A stretch of 64,000 nt of DNA from Chryseosolibacter sp036402115. GTDB lineage: Bacteria > Bacteroidota > Bacteroidia > Cytophagales > Cyclobacteriaceae. Each line of letters opens with the position of its first letter. The stretch's first letter is position 1. This document shows, piece after piece, positions 54,040 to 63,494 of this stretch. The notes under the pieces are model-generated. The model worked only from the letters and a program-made list of their open reading frames with translations. It had not been told where the DNA came from and did not search any database. The stretch lies in contig DASWTM010000027.1 of assembly GCA_036402115.1 (NCBI GenBank), positions 109,131 through 173,130 of the forward strand, given 5' to 3'. The translations under genes were made by a program, and so were the position numbers.

Positions 54040-54400
54040 GAGTCACGCGTTTTCTTTCTTGAATGACTGGAGTGCCAATTTCCAATCGAATCCACATCAC
54101 AGCGGATGCAATCCGTCGCCCAAAGTAATTTGCAGAACGATTAGCAATGCACGTCAATCATCTAAGTCGCGCACTGAAAATTGCGGACAGGTAAGACAAC
54201 ATCACAAGTCATTTGCTGAACGTGTTGCAGTGGAAGCACCGGTCGTTATTGTAGCACACAGATCGGAACATCTCAGAAATCGGCTCGTCTTTGGGTTTGA
54301 AGACCCCTCACACTTTATCAGAAGCTTCAAGCAGGTAACTCAATCTGACTCCTAAGCTTTATGAGAAAATCGATGGTTTGTTCATCAATAGAATTTTAAT
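54040..54400 (+). pseudogene. AraC-family regulator pseudogene (C-terminal part)
   Basis: Pieces of an AraC DNA-binding domain appear in order across two or three frames with several stops. They are LECQFPIESTSQRMQ, MHVNHLSRALKIADR then a stop, AERVAVEA, HTDRNISEIGSSLG, FGFEDPSHFIRSFKQVT and LNLTPKLYEKIDG. These match the two helix-turn-helix units of AraC regulators (for example VHVNHLNRALK and GFEDPSHFxxxFK). At least two frameshifts and two stops are needed to explain it, so it is not expressed as a regulator. It directly follows the methyltransferase. Confidence 0.78.
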
Positions 54401-54761
54401 CGATAAGAAATTTCCGTTGATGTCTTTGCTGAATCAAGATGTTCATTTACTGAACTGCTTGATAATGGCCCTCTTCGGTGAGTTCTGGTGAGCAACAATT
54501 TTTCTGAGAGCTGCTGCTCCGATCTGCTCAGCAGACATTTGAGAACCGGTGACTTGTTTGACCTGCGTAAAAAACAAAAAAGCCCGCAAAAATCAATTTT
54601 GTGAGCTTTTGAGTGTTTTGGTTTGTCAACCAGTGACCCCTGCACTTTACAGGGCGGACCCTGTATATGCAGCAGTCAGGTAAACAACCGAAATAAGAAT
54701 GACCCACACAAGAAAAGTAGTACGTCTCATATCATTGATCTTTCAAACTGCACGGGCGTGT
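54401..54761. other. Intergenic region with a terminator-like hairpin
   Basis: No supported gene. At 54585-54618 a hairpin pairs AAAAGCCCGCAAAA with TTTTGTGAGCTTTT (one mismatch and one G-T pair) and has A and T tracts on either side, a likely bidirectional terminator between the AraC remnant and the minus-strand gene ending at 54762. A minus frame at 54385-54645 shows no domain. Confidence 0.5.
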
Positions 54762-55649
54762 TTAGAAATAGGAATCAGCCAGTCTTTTTTGCAAGGTTTC
54801 GATAACTGCCTTGTATCGATCGTTGTGTCGTGAAAGCAATTTGATGGCCGACGAAACAATTCGCTGATTTTCACTTGAGCGAGCTTGCAGATTGATAATC
54901 GTTGGCAAGGCGCCTCTGGTACCTAATTTTCTTGAATCCAGGCGGGCTTGAATTCGTTTAACTGCAAGCTCATACGCCTCGTCTTTTTTCATCCATTCAT
55001 CGATTGTGATCTTGCCATTTGCAAGTTCATCGGTCAGTGCGGCTTGAACAGTTTTCATGTTTAAGAGATTATCGCCCTCAATCTGGGCCAGACTGAACTC
55101 AACCTCTGACTTCACATCATCAATACTTTGCATCAGGCGGTAGAAGATAGCCGTTGTTGTAACGGCCTCAGATCCGAAAGTGTCCTCATCGGTAATGTTG
55201 GAGGACGTTGCATAAAGAAATGCAAAGATGCCGGGTGATAGCCGGTTCATTGAGTAGGATAAATTAGAGGCCGCTGCCGAGCGCGACTTCGCTGCCTCGG
55301 CGACAGCATTGACCACGTCAACATATGCCTCGATTGCTTCCTTGCTCATTGCCGGAGCAACTCCTGGCTTATTTATTTCAATTGCCGCCTTAAGTACCGC
55401 GGTCACAACTGCGGCAACCTTGTCAAGACTGAATTCACTACTGAATTCTGTCTTTACTTCCTTGTTGTAACCAATCTCCCGTGCATCTGTGATGTTTGCG
55501 GCTGTCAGGCTTTTGCTGATTTGATCAAAAAATTTTCCTTTAAAATCGCTTTCCTGCGCGCGGATTGCGACGAGCAACTTGTCGATTTGCTCCTTCGCTT
55601 TGACGGATTTGTCGGCGGCTTCTTTAACTGAACCTGTTGTACAAGCCAT
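54762..55649 (-). CDS. Alpha-helical protein of unknown function
   Basis: 295 residues, almost wholly helical. The N-terminus (VKEAADKSVKAKEQIDKLLV) is followed by a moderately hydrophobic central hairpin (LDKVAAVVTAVLKAAIEI, AYVDVVNAVAEAAK, LSPGIFAFLYATSS) and a charged C-terminal helical bundle. Although it begins MACTTGS, there is no hydrophobic signal, so it is not a lipoprotein. Its layout recalls helical pore-forming or scaffold proteins, but no family is recognised. It is in line with the emfourin, M4 peptidase and nuclease genes, 233 bases after emfourin. Confidence 0.6.
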   Translation of the reverse strand: MACTTGSVKEAADKSVKAKEQIDKLLVAIRAQESDFKGKFFDQISKSLTAANITDAREIGYNKEVKTEFSSEFSLDKVAAVVTAVLKAAIEINKPGVAPAMSKEAIEAYVDVVNAVAEAAKSRSAAASNLSYSMNRLSPGIFAFLYATSSNITDEDTFGSEAVTTTAIFYRLMQSIDDVKSEVEFSLAQIEGDNLLNMKTVQAALTDELANGKITIDEWMKKDEAYELAVKRIQARLDSRKLGTRGALPTIINLQARSSENQRIVSSAIKLLSRHNDRYKAVIETLQKRLADSYF

Positions 55650-55882
55650 AATATGAATTTTTAAAGTGTGATTTGTCTGTCCTCAAACATTCACGCGCGG
55701 CGACCCGACATGATTCATTTCATGTTCGTCGAGCGCGCAGGCTGAACCTGTCATTAGGATGAATGTTTGAAAGTCAAGATTCATGGATGGGCTGATTCCA
55801 TGCGGTCAGGATGGATATGAATCTTAGACGAATATAATAAAAATATGAAGTCTCATCCAACCTGCATTGAAATTGACATGTG

Positions 55883-56149
55883 CTATTTCATAAGAAACTT
55901 TATAAGAGGTCGCAGTGAAGAAGGGATATTCTGTTCATCAAACTCCACCTTCCCGGGTGTCTTCCCGCCCCATTCAAAGGTGTACTTGTAGCCATCCCGC
56001 AGCAGCGGGTTGGACGCATTACGGGATTTTGGCATAACAGAAAAATCTCTGAATTGTTTTTGCAATTCTTCAGGCAAATCCTTGACATCCATCTGCTTTT
56101 CAGCAATCTGGGGAATAATCCCACCTTCCCGGGTAACCTTTATTTTCAT
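55883..56149 (-). CDS. Emfourin-like inhibitor of protealysin-type peptidase
   Basis: 88 residues. MKIKVTREGGIIPQ is the conserved opening strand, YKYTFEWGGKTPGKVEFDEQ follows, and IPSSLRPLIKFLMK is the C-terminal signature of emfourin, a cytoplasmic inhibitor of protealysin-like M4 peptidases. It is somewhat shorter than typical members. The gene begins eight bases after the stop of the M4 gene, the usual order in such operons. It should keep the peptidase silent inside the producing cell. Confidence 0.82.
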   Translation of the reverse strand: MKIKVTREGGIIPQIAEKQMDVKDLPEELQKQFRDFSVMPKSRNASNPLLRDGYKYTFEWGGKTPGKVEFDEQNIPSSLRPLIKFLMK

Positions 56150-56157
56150 CGCCTCAG

Positions 56158-57183
56158 TTATAAACCTACTTGTTTAAAAGCCTCTTCAATAATCGGAATT
56201 GCTTTGGCGGCCAACTTTCTCTTTTTCACTTCTGCACGCGCTGTTTTCAGAATTTGAACTTTGAACTGCTTAAAGTTGGTGTTAGCCGATAAGTTTTTCA
56301 GCGTTTCAAACCAAAGTTGCCCCGCGCGCTTTGTGGTTATACCAAGTGAAACAAGATAAAAAACTTTGTTGGGAATTCCGCTATTAATATGGACGCCCTG
56401 ATGATCTTGCGGGCCAGAGTAGTAGTTTTTCATATGGCTCGGCTGTGGATCTTTTCCCATTAGCGGATTATTAAACGCATTTCCTGGATCTTTCAGTGAC
56501 CGGATTGCCTGTCCTTTTAACGATGGCCCCATAATCGTATCACCGATCAGCCAATCAGCTTTTTGTGCAGACTGCTTGAGAACAAACTGCTTAATTACCG
56601 AGCCAAATACATCTGCGAAATGCTCGTTGAGTGCCCCGGGCTGCCCCTGATAGATAAGGCCCGCAGTGCTTTGCACCACCCCGTGTGCTAACTCATGCGC
56701 AGTCACATCGATCGAATCAATAAATGATATAAAGATTTTTCCGTCACCATCGCCAAAGGTCATTTCATCGCCGTCCCAGAATGCGTTATTATAATTGGCG
56801 CTGTAATGTATGTTGAGGATAAGGTCCGAACCCTGATCATCCCAGGAGTTATAGTTATAAATGCGTTGAAAATAATCACGAATGATCCCTGCATTGTCAT
56901 AAACAGTGTTGACGTCGTGCGCCCCTCGCAGGGGTGAGCTGCTTTCAGAGCGCTTGAGAAGCATTCGCTGGCGTTCTGTGTTCTGGCTGTCATAAACCAA
57001 ACGGCGTGCTTTCTTGGGAACCAGATTAATGTCAGCAGCCAGAGGGGCAAGGGCTATCTTTTCGTCTCGCCGTGCCCTGAAATCAACGCTGAGTGCTCGC
57101 GTCGCTGCGTTTGTTGCTTTGCCTCTTGTGACAATTTTTGATTCGATAAATGGTGGAATGATCGAGCAATAACACTTACACAT
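56158..57183 (-). CDS. Protealysin-like M4 metallopeptidase
   Basis: 341 residues. The N-terminus (MCKCYCSIIPPFIESKI) is the short propeptide with a PP motif seen in protealysin-like proteins, and it lacks a signal peptide. The zinc site is HELAH in DVTAHELAHGVVQSTAG, with the third ligand E in GALNEHFADVFG. The catalytic histidine is in HINSGIPNKVFYL. These peptidases are made in the cytoplasm and leave by non-Sec routes or act within cells. It is paired with its probable inhibitor (emfourin) downstream and a nuclease gene 62 bases upstream. Confidence 0.92.
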   Translation of the reverse strand: MCKCYCSIIPPFIESKIVTRGKATNAATRALSVDFRARRDEKIALAPLAADINLVPKKARRLVYDSQNTERQRMLLKRSESSSPLRGAHDVNTVYDNAGIIRDYFQRIYNYNSWDDQGSDLILNIHYSANYNNAFWDGDEMTFGDGDGKIFISFIDSIDVTAHELAHGVVQSTAGLIYQGQPGALNEHFADVFGSVIKQFVLKQSAQKADWLIGDTIMGPSLKGQAIRSLKDPGNAFNNPLMGKDPQPSHMKNYYSGPQDHQGVHINSGIPNKVFYLVSLGITTKRAGQLWFETLKNLSANTNFKQFKVQILKTARAEVKKRKLAAKAIPIIEEAFKQVGL

Positions 57184-57245
57184 AGGGGTTAAATTTATCG
57201 CCTACTCTTCTGAGGATTTTCGGCAAGCTCCTGTATTATCTATGC

Positions 57246-58238
57246 CTATAATTTCAAGTTTGTAATTTTAAAATCCAGGGTAGTGCTCAGGTCAGGATTA
57301 AGGGATGGTCGCATCAGTGTTTTTTTTGCTTTTGCCTGAATAACCTTTTTTATGAGCTTTATGGGTCTTGCATCTTTATAAGGCTCCTTTGCCCTATGGA
57401 ATTTTAATCCCGATAAGGTCTCGATTGTTTTGATATTGACCTGATAGGTCTCTGCATCTTCATAGTCCATAAAAAGATTTCTGGTGGGCGCAAAGAAGGT
57501 ATCCAGCACACGCGCCGGAACTCGACGCTCCGCAATGCCCCTGCTCAGCAAAAGATCTTCCTGCCCCATAATGAAGGCAACCCGAGACAAGGCTTTGCCA
57601 TCGGTAGTATAATAGATTACTTTCCAGAAAAGAACAGGGATTTGCACAGCAACACCATTGACCCTTGTGACGAACTCCGGGTCGTCTTTGGAGAGAACCG
57701 GCCCTGTGAATACGTTGATCCGCAGCTTATTTGCTACCGACTCCTTGGAGAGAATATACGTTTCGAGCGACGCCCAGATTTTTTGGTTCAGATCAGCTAA
57801 CTGGGGGACGCAGTTAGTAAAGTAGAATGTGTCCTGCGCCGCCTCACGAGCACTTTCGTAACTCGCTCCCCACTGCGGGTCCTCACGCTTGGTCATGTGT
57901 CCGCGGTCAAAATAACTTTTCGGGGCATCATATAGTTTTTGACCCCATTGAAAGGTTCCTGCCCGATCATCTTCATCCCATTCGTCGCGACCGCTGTCGA
58001 ATACGTCAGCGCGTTTTACCCGGACGTATTGTTTGCCATCAATATTTGTAGCGGTATAATAGGGGAACTTTCTGCTCTTGCTCAATAGCACAGAATAGTG
58101 AATGTAGTCCAACTTACCATCCTGAGCACCGCCTACAGGGGCGCGATCCTTGGTTTGGGTCGCGTTTAACTTTGGCTCGCTGACGGTAAGCCCTTTTTTA
58201 GCTTCGATAAAATCGGTTTGAAATCCAATAGATGCCAT
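57246..58238 (-). CDS. DNA/RNA non-specific endonuclease (NucA/EndoG type)
   Basis: 330 residues. The beta-beta-alpha-metal core has the DRGH motif with catalytic H114 in YFDRGHMTKRED, and FTNCVPQLADLNQKIWASLE with the metal-binding N151. A variable region (LRINVFTGPVLSKDDPEF) and VPVLFWKVIYY complete the fold. It cuts single- and double-stranded DNA and RNA. No signal peptide is visible, unlike secreted relatives, so it would be toxic in the cytosol unless delivered or controlled. No dedicated nuclease inhibitor (NuiA-like) is encoded beside it. It starts the operon with M4 peptidase and emfourin. Confidence 0.9.
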   Translation of the reverse strand: MASIGFQTDFIEAKKGLTVSEPKLNATQTKDRAPVGGAQDGKLDYIHYSVLLSKSRKFPYYTATNIDGKQYVRVKRADVFDSGRDEWDEDDRAGTFQWGQKLYDAPKSYFDRGHMTKREDPQWGASYESAREAAQDTFYFTNCVPQLADLNQKIWASLETYILSKESVANKLRINVFTGPVLSKDDPEFVTRVNGVAVQIPVLFWKVIYYTTDGKALSRVAFIMGQEDLLLSRGIAERRVPARVLDTFFAPTRNLFMDYEDAETYQVNIKTIETLSGLKFHRAKEPYKDARPIKLIKKVIQAKAKKTLMRPSLNPDLSTTLDFKITNLKL

Positions 58239-58768
58239 GACGTTTTCGGTTTATGTTTATTTGGTAACAGAAATGTCAGCAGGAAGACATGACCAGAAAG
58301 TAGGTCTGCAGATAAAATAAGCAGGTAAAGTAAATTCCACCTGGGCTAGATCGGATTGGATCGGGTGGGGGTGTGGAATTCTATTTTGAAGATAACTAAT
58401 GTATTAATAATGCGCAATTAACATTTGTTACATTTTCCAGCTTGTTTGGTCGACCACTGCGACTCTGGTGAGTCGACCCTGAATGTGTTTTGCAAGTTCA
58501 CTTTATTTCATTGTATGTCGCGACGATTGCGAGTTGCTTACCGAATCACGTTCAATATCCAGGATACCCGATGGACTCACGCCGAACCGCTAATGATTTT
58601 TTTCTCTTGCCGGCGCACTATAGTTTTATCAAGTCGCACGAGTCAGCGTTTTTTTCTCACGCTTTGCCGTCAACTTAACTTTAATTAACCTTCTGTCTGC
58701 TTCCGTTAACCATCTTCCTCGGTCTTGCCCCGTATTTTAGCTGACGTTTATTTCAACATAGCAAAAAT
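58239..58768 (+). other. Intergenic region between divergent operons
   Basis: About 530 bases between the minus-strand nuclease gene and the plus-strand GLPGLI gene, so promoters for both should lie here. An 87-codon plus frame at 58425-58688 has no domain. No repeat or RNA was recognised. Confidence 0.45.
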
Positions 58769-59503
58769 ATGAACCGTCTTATCTACTCACTGAGCATAAT
58801 GCTCATCCTGACTTCACCGGTCACTGCAAGTGCGCAGATCCAGGGATCAATCACTTATGAAGTTAAACTGAATATGCACCGCAACCTTCCGGCGGATCGA
58901 CCGGAAATGAAAAACATGATTCCTGAGTTCAGGCTTGTGCAGGATATTCTGGTCTTTAATTCAACAGAATCTTTGTATAAGCCTGTTATTGAAGACGAGG
59001 AAGAACAGTTTGAAAATGCTAACGGCAGGCGCTTGCGTCTTGCCAGACCGGAGAACCAGACTTATGTGAATCAGCAAACGCGAAAGCGGATTCTCTTACA
59101 GGATTTTATGGGTAAAAAGTTTCTGATTGAGGACTCCCTTAACGTCACGCCGTGGAAGATCGGGTCGCAGACAAAGCAAATCGGTGGCTATCCGTGCAAA
59201 CAGGCTACCTTCTACAACGAACAAAACAAACAGAGCGTAGTGGCATGGTATACCGAGAAGCTTCGCCCATACCTTGGTCCGGATGAATTCAATACATTGC
59301 CCGGGGCTGTTCTGCAGGTTGACGTCAATAACGGAGAGCGTTTAATCACTGCAAAAACAATCGACCTCAGAGCGCTGAAAAAAAATGAACTGGTTGTTCC
59401 CAGGGAGGGGACCAAAACTACACAGGCCGGATTTGCAAAAATGATTGAGGAGCACATGAACAGAATCCGTTCCGCCGGTGGTGATGTGATGATTCGCAAC
59501 TAA
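58769..59503 (+). CDS. GLPGLI-family exported protein
   Basis: 244 residues with signal peptide (ending TASAQI). The GLPGLI-type core is seen in ITYEVKLNMHRNLP, LVFNSTESLYKP, VTPWKIGSQTKQIGGYPCKQ and ATFYNEQ. The naming motif reads FNTLPGAVLQVDVNNG here. These periplasmic proteins of unknown activity are usually encoded directly before a TonB-type outer-membrane barrel protein, exactly as here (19 bases). They may be partners of that barrel, perhaps in export or assembly. Confidence 0.9.
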   Translation: MNRLIYSLSIMLILTSPVTASAQIQGSITYEVKLNMHRNLPADRPEMKNMIPEFRLVQDILVFNSTESLYKPVIEDEEEQFENANGRRLRLARPENQTYVNQQTRKRILLQDFMGKKFLIEDSLNVTPWKIGSQTKQIGGYPCKQATFYNEQNKQSVVAWYTEKLRPYLGPDEFNTLPGAVLQVDVNNGERLITAKTIDLRALKKNELVVPREGTKTTQAGFAKMIEEHMNRIRSAGGDVMIRN

Positions 59504-59522
59504 GGCGCCGGATTTCCGATAT

Positions 59523-62327
59523 ATGAAAAAACTTCTTGCGCTGCTATTCTCCCTTTCCGCACTTGCCGCCTACGGACAAAAGCTTTCTATAAAGGGGCAA
59601 CTGCAGGATACGCTCAGCAACCCGCTGCCGGGCGCGACGATCCTGCTGTTGGATTCCAATGATTCGACGCTGGTGAATTTTGTTGTTAGCGACCCGGCTG
59701 GCAATTTCCTCTTTAAAAATGTGGGTGCCGGTGTGTATATTCTGAAAGTCAGTTTTCTGGGTTTCCGTTCATTCACCGCCAAAGTTGAGGCACTGAATGA
59801 TATCCGGAATCTTGACCTGGGGCAGCTGCGTCTACTGCCCGGCAGTAGTGAGCTTGATGCCGTTGAGATCGAAGCCGACAAAGCCCCCGTGGTTGTAAAG
59901 AAGGACACGATTGAATTTGACGCCGGCTCTTTCCGGATCAGGGAAAATGCCGTCGTCGAAGACTTGCTCAGGAAACTTCCGGGGGTGGAAGTGGATAACG
60001 ATGGAAACATTACCGCGCAGGGAGAACGGGTGAGAAGTGTGACAATCGATGGTAAAAAGTTTTTTGGGTCTGATCCCAAACTTGCGACACGAAACGTGCC
60101 GGCCGATGCAATCAATAAGGTTCAGATCTTTGATAAAAAATCTGACCAGGCTGCTTTTTCCGGAATCGACGATGGTGCGCGGGAAAAGACGATTAACCTG
60201 GCTTTAAAAGAAGAGAAAAAAAACGGCAGCTTCGGTGCGCTTACCGGTGGTCCCGGCTCCGGTCGGCGCTATCAGGGCCGTGCCAGTCTGAATAAATTTT
60301 CAAGGGCTCGCCAGCTTTCATTTCTGGGAATGGGTAACAATATTAATGAGCCTGGTTTTTCAATTGAGGAGTATCTGAATTTCAGCGGAGGTTCTCAGCA
60401 GATGATGAGTGGAGGAGGTGTACGCATGGCACTTGGCGGAGAAAATTCTAACGGTGTCCCGATGAATGTTGGCAATCGCGCTAACGGGATTATGTCCAAT
60501 GTGGCAGCAGGCGTGAACTTCAACAACCAGTTCACCAGAAAAACGGAGCTGAACGGCAGTTATTTTTTTAATTACCTCGACCATTTCCGGAAGCAAACGA
60601 CCTTCCGGCAAAATTTTCTTCCGGATAACGCATCCGGCAACCTTAGCCAGAATTTCAGTCAGGACCAGAGCAGCACGAGCGATAATACAAATACAAATCA
60701 CCGTGTGAACCTGACGTTGGATCATCGCATAGACTCCGCTAATTCATTAAAACTTACTTCTTCATTTACCCGCAATGAAACAGATTCAGAAAGTCACAGC
60801 ATAAGCAGGAATTTGAATGCCGATCAATATGTACAAAATGACCTGACCAGGTCACTGATTTCAACCGGTACAAACACGACGTTAAATTCCACGCTCCTCT
60901 GGCGTCATCGTTTCAGGAAAAAGGGCAGGACAGTATCGGCCTCTGCTCAGTTTAATTTTGGTGAGAATTTAAAACAAAATTTTCTTGATGCGCTGATGCG
61001 CAACTTCTTTTCAAAACCATTCGATTCTGTTTCCCTGCAAACAAGCAATCAAACAACGCGCACCACGACCAGTGGTGTCTCTTTCTCTTACACCGAACCT
61101 CTCGGAGGACGAAAGTATATGGAAACAAATTATTCCTTCCGGCAAAATCTTAACGACGTTGAGCGCATTGTCAATGACATGAGCGGAGATCAGCCAGTCT
61201 ATGATGAAAACCTGAGTAACGCATATACCAGCGACTACCAATACCATCGGGCAGGGCTTAACTTCCGGATGAATCGCCCGAAGTACAACATCACTGTGGG
61301 TGGAAGCCTTCAGCAAACAAACCTGAAAGGATTTCTCGAATTGAAAAATGTTCCGGTTTCGCGGAGCTTTCATAATGTCTTGCCAGCAGTTCGCTTCAAA
61401 TATGATTTCAGCGGCGCTGCGCACCTCAATTTCGACTATGAGACTTCACTTCAGGAGCCCTCCATTCAGGAATTGCAACCTGTGCTTGACAACAGTGATC
61501 CTCAGAATCTCTACGTGGGCAACCCGGACCTAAGGCCCGCATATTCACAAAGCTGGCGACTGAACTTCAACACGTTTAACCCTATAAGCTTTGTCAGCTT
61601 CTTCGCCTTTGTCGATGTGGACTACATTTCAAATGCGATTACAAACTCCCGCTCAATTGATGAGTTTTTTATCTCCACGACCCGCCCGGTGAACGTTGAC
61701 GATAATGTGAACGTGGCATCAAATACTACCTTAAGTTTTCCGCTCAGCATGCTGAAGACCCATGTCACGGTAGGTGCAACTTTCCGCAACCAAAGAAGTA
61801 TTAATGTTCTGGAGGATGTCGCCACCACGATAAATCAGCAATCGGCTGGCGCGAATGCAAATATTTCCTACCATTACAAAGAAATTTTCGATATCAGCCT
61901 GGGTGCGCGTGTGGATCGTCAGCTTACCGCTTATGAATTTCAGGATAATGATCAGGTATTTCTGAATAGCAATTATTCTGCGGAAACTAATGTGACCCTA
62001 TTGAAAGACTTTCAGCTGAACAGCAACTTTGAACTTCTCCAATATCATAACCGCGGCAACAGTTACTCGCAGTCAATTCCGCTTCTTAATTTTTCCGTTT
62101 CCCGATTTATGTTAAAAAATAAGTCTGGTGAAATGAGATTGTCTGTCAATAATGTTCTTGACAAAGCCCTAGGGGTCACACAAACTGCCAACCTTAATTA
62201 TACCGAACGCCAGACAACCAATTCTCTGGGTCGTGTGTTTATGCTAACTTTTACCTATTCAATAAATAAACAACTTAACCCGCTGGGGGCGCGGCGCGGG
62301 GGCCGGGTGATGAGAGTGGTCCGGTAA
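59523..62327 (+). CDS. Outer-membrane TonB-dependent-receptor-like barrel protein
   Basis: 934 residues. A signal peptide (LLFSLSALAAYGQ) is followed by a carboxypeptidase-regulatory-like domain at about 22-115 (GQLQDTLSNPLPGATILLLD, VYILKVSFLGFRSF). A plug-like domain comes next (VVEDLLRKLPGVEVDNDGNI, RSVTIDGKKFFGSDPKLAT), then a large beta-barrel of the outer-membrane family-41 type ending RRGGRVMRVVR. No TonB N-terminal secretin domain is present, so it is not FecR-regulated. It partners with the GLPGLI protein upstream. The ligand is unknown. Confidence 0.9.
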   Translation: MKKLLALLFSLSALAAYGQKLSIKGQLQDTLSNPLPGATILLLDSNDSTLVNFVVSDPAGNFLFKNVGAGVYILKVSFLGFRSFTAKVEALNDIRNLDLGQLRLLPGSSELDAVEIEADKAPVVVKKDTIEFDAGSFRIRENAVVEDLLRKLPGVEVDNDGNITAQGERVRSVTIDGKKFFGSDPKLATRNVPADAINKVQIFDKKSDQAAFSGIDDGAREKTINLALKEEKKNGSFGALTGGPGSGRRYQGRASLNKFSRARQLSFLGMGNNINEPGFSIEEYLNFSGGSQQMMSGGGVRMALGGENSNGVPMNVGNRANGIMSNVAAGVNFNNQFTRKTELNGSYFFNYLDHFRKQTTFRQNFLPDNASGNLSQNFSQDQSSTSDNTNTNHRVNLTLDHRIDSANSLKLTSSFTRNETDSESHSISRNLNADQYVQNDLTRSLISTGTNTTLNSTLLWRHRFRKKGRTVSASAQFNFGENLKQNFLDALMRNFFSKPFDSVSLQTSNQTTRTTTSGVSFSYTEPLGGRKYMETNYSFRQNLNDVERIVNDMSGDQPVYDENLSNAYTSDYQYHRAGLNFRMNRPKYNITVGGSLQQTNLKGFLELKNVPVSRSFHNVLPAVRFKYDFSGAAHLNFDYETSLQEPSIQELQPVLDNSDPQNLYVGNPDLRPAYSQSWRLNFNTFNPISFVSFFAFVDVDYISNAITNSRSIDEFFISTTRPVNVDDNVNVASNTTLSFPLSMLKTHVTVGATFRNQRSINVLEDVATTINQQSAGANANISYHYKEIFDISLGARVDRQLTAYEFQDNDQVFLNSNYSAETNVTLLKDFQLNSNFELLQYHNRGNSYSQSIPLLNFSVSRFMLKNKSGEMRLSVNNVLDKALGVTQTANLNYTERQTTNSLGRVFMLTFTYSINKQLNPLGARRGGRVMRVVR

Positions 62328-62361
62328 TACGCCATTTTTCTTTTTCTTCAAACTTAAGCGA

Positions 62362-63309
62362 ATGATGAATAGCAGTTGTATCAATTATATTCCCGCCTTG
62401 CTGCTTTTGTTAACCACATCAGCAGCTTCGCAGCAAATCAGAAGAATACCGACTTCAACGACAACGAATTTCCATGCACTGACTTTTTCAGGCGACAAGG
62501 GATGGATAATCAGCTATGGCACAGGACAGCTTTTCCGCAGTGAAGATCGCGGGGCTACGTGGGCGGAGGTTTGGAAGGGAGACAGTGTCTATTATGAAGA
62601 GATGAATTTTATAGACGACCAGCATGGTTTTATTTCAGGTGGTTCCGACATCCTGTGCACCTCTGACGCAGGTGAGAATTGGAAAAAGATTGGTGTAGAC
62701 ACCACTACTCTTGGACAGCTCTTTATTTACGGCGCCACCTTTTCTTCAGTAAGCAACGGATTAATTAGCGCCAGCACCCTTGGTAAATCACCTCGCAATA
62801 TAAACTTGACTTTTAAGAATGGCCGGTGGGAATCGGCTTTTGATCTGCCTGCAGTACACTTCCTTAAGATGTTTTGTAACGGCGGTCATGTTTTTGCTTC
62901 GACCGAAAAGGCAATTTATCGGATGGATGGATCCTACTCAAACGCACAATTGCTTTATGAGCTAAGTAACAAATCCGTCGGCCCGATCCGGGATCTTTAT
63001 TCTCAAGATTCACTTATAATTGCTGTGACGTTCAGAGGTTATCTGATTACTTCGCATGACAATGGGATAACCTGGAAAGAGCAAAAGCTGACTGATATTC
63101 CTTTGCGAAGCATTGCATTGGTAGATGAGTTGCATGGTATGGCCGCGGGTAACCGCGGGATAGCTTTTTCAACTCATAACGGGGGGCGGGCGTGGCAGGC
63201 TGTCAGTCTTCCCGATAATTGCACTATGGACATTCATCGCATTGTTAAGTATAATGGAAAGCTGTGGTTGTGCGGAAAAGGTGGAAGTATATTCAGCGTG
63301 TCGTATTAG
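62362..63309 (+). CDS. YCF48/BNR-repeat exported protein
   Basis: 315 residues with a signal peptide (LLLLTTSAASQQI). The mature part contains BNR/YCF48-like propeller repeats with Asp-box patterns: LFRSEDRGATWAEVW, LCTSDAGENWKKI, ITSHDNGITWKEQ and FSTHNGGRAWQAV. Spacer strands such as GFISGGSD and GMAAGNRGI support a beta-propeller. Such proteins bind other proteins or sugars in the envelope; no catalytic sialidase residues are obvious. It follows the TonB-type gene by 34 bases and may share its transcript. Confidence 0.85.
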   Translation: MMNSSCINYIPALLLLLTTSAASQQIRRIPTSTTTNFHALTFSGDKGWIISYGTGQLFRSEDRGATWAEVWKGDSVYYEEMNFIDDQHGFISGGSDILCTSDAGENWKKIGVDTTTLGQLFIYGATFSSVSNGLISASTLGKSPRNINLTFKNGRWESAFDLPAVHFLKMFCNGGHVFASTEKAIYRMDGSYSNAQLLYELSNKSVGPIRDLYSQDSLIIAVTFRGYLITSHDNGITWKEQKLTDIPLRSIALVDELHGMAAGNRGIAFSTHNGGRAWQAVSLPDNCTMDIHRIVKYNGKLWLCGKGGSIFSVSY

Positions 63310-63494
63310 AGAATGGGCTGCAGGTGTGAGTTTTAGCCGTATAGGTGAGTATGCCCGCAGCTGGCCCGTTACTTGCATTTTTGTGGCATTCGGCGAGATG
63401 GCGAAGCAGTGAAAAAATTTTTAATATTCATTTCGCAGGCGTTTTTTTTTAATGAACGGATGCGAACCTACATTTGGCTAGCAAAAACGATCCG

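Noticed and set aside
54385..54645. 86-codon minus frame near the AraC remnant
   Set aside because: Covers a terminator-like hairpin and pseudogene sequence; no domain.
54762..55649. Lipoprotein call for the helical protein beginning MACTTGS
   Set aside because: There is no hydrophobic signal segment before the cysteine; the resemblance is accidental.
59570..60115. 181-codon minus-strand frame inside the TonB-type gene
   Set aside because: Low-complexity serine-rich antisense translation of a clear plus-strand gene.
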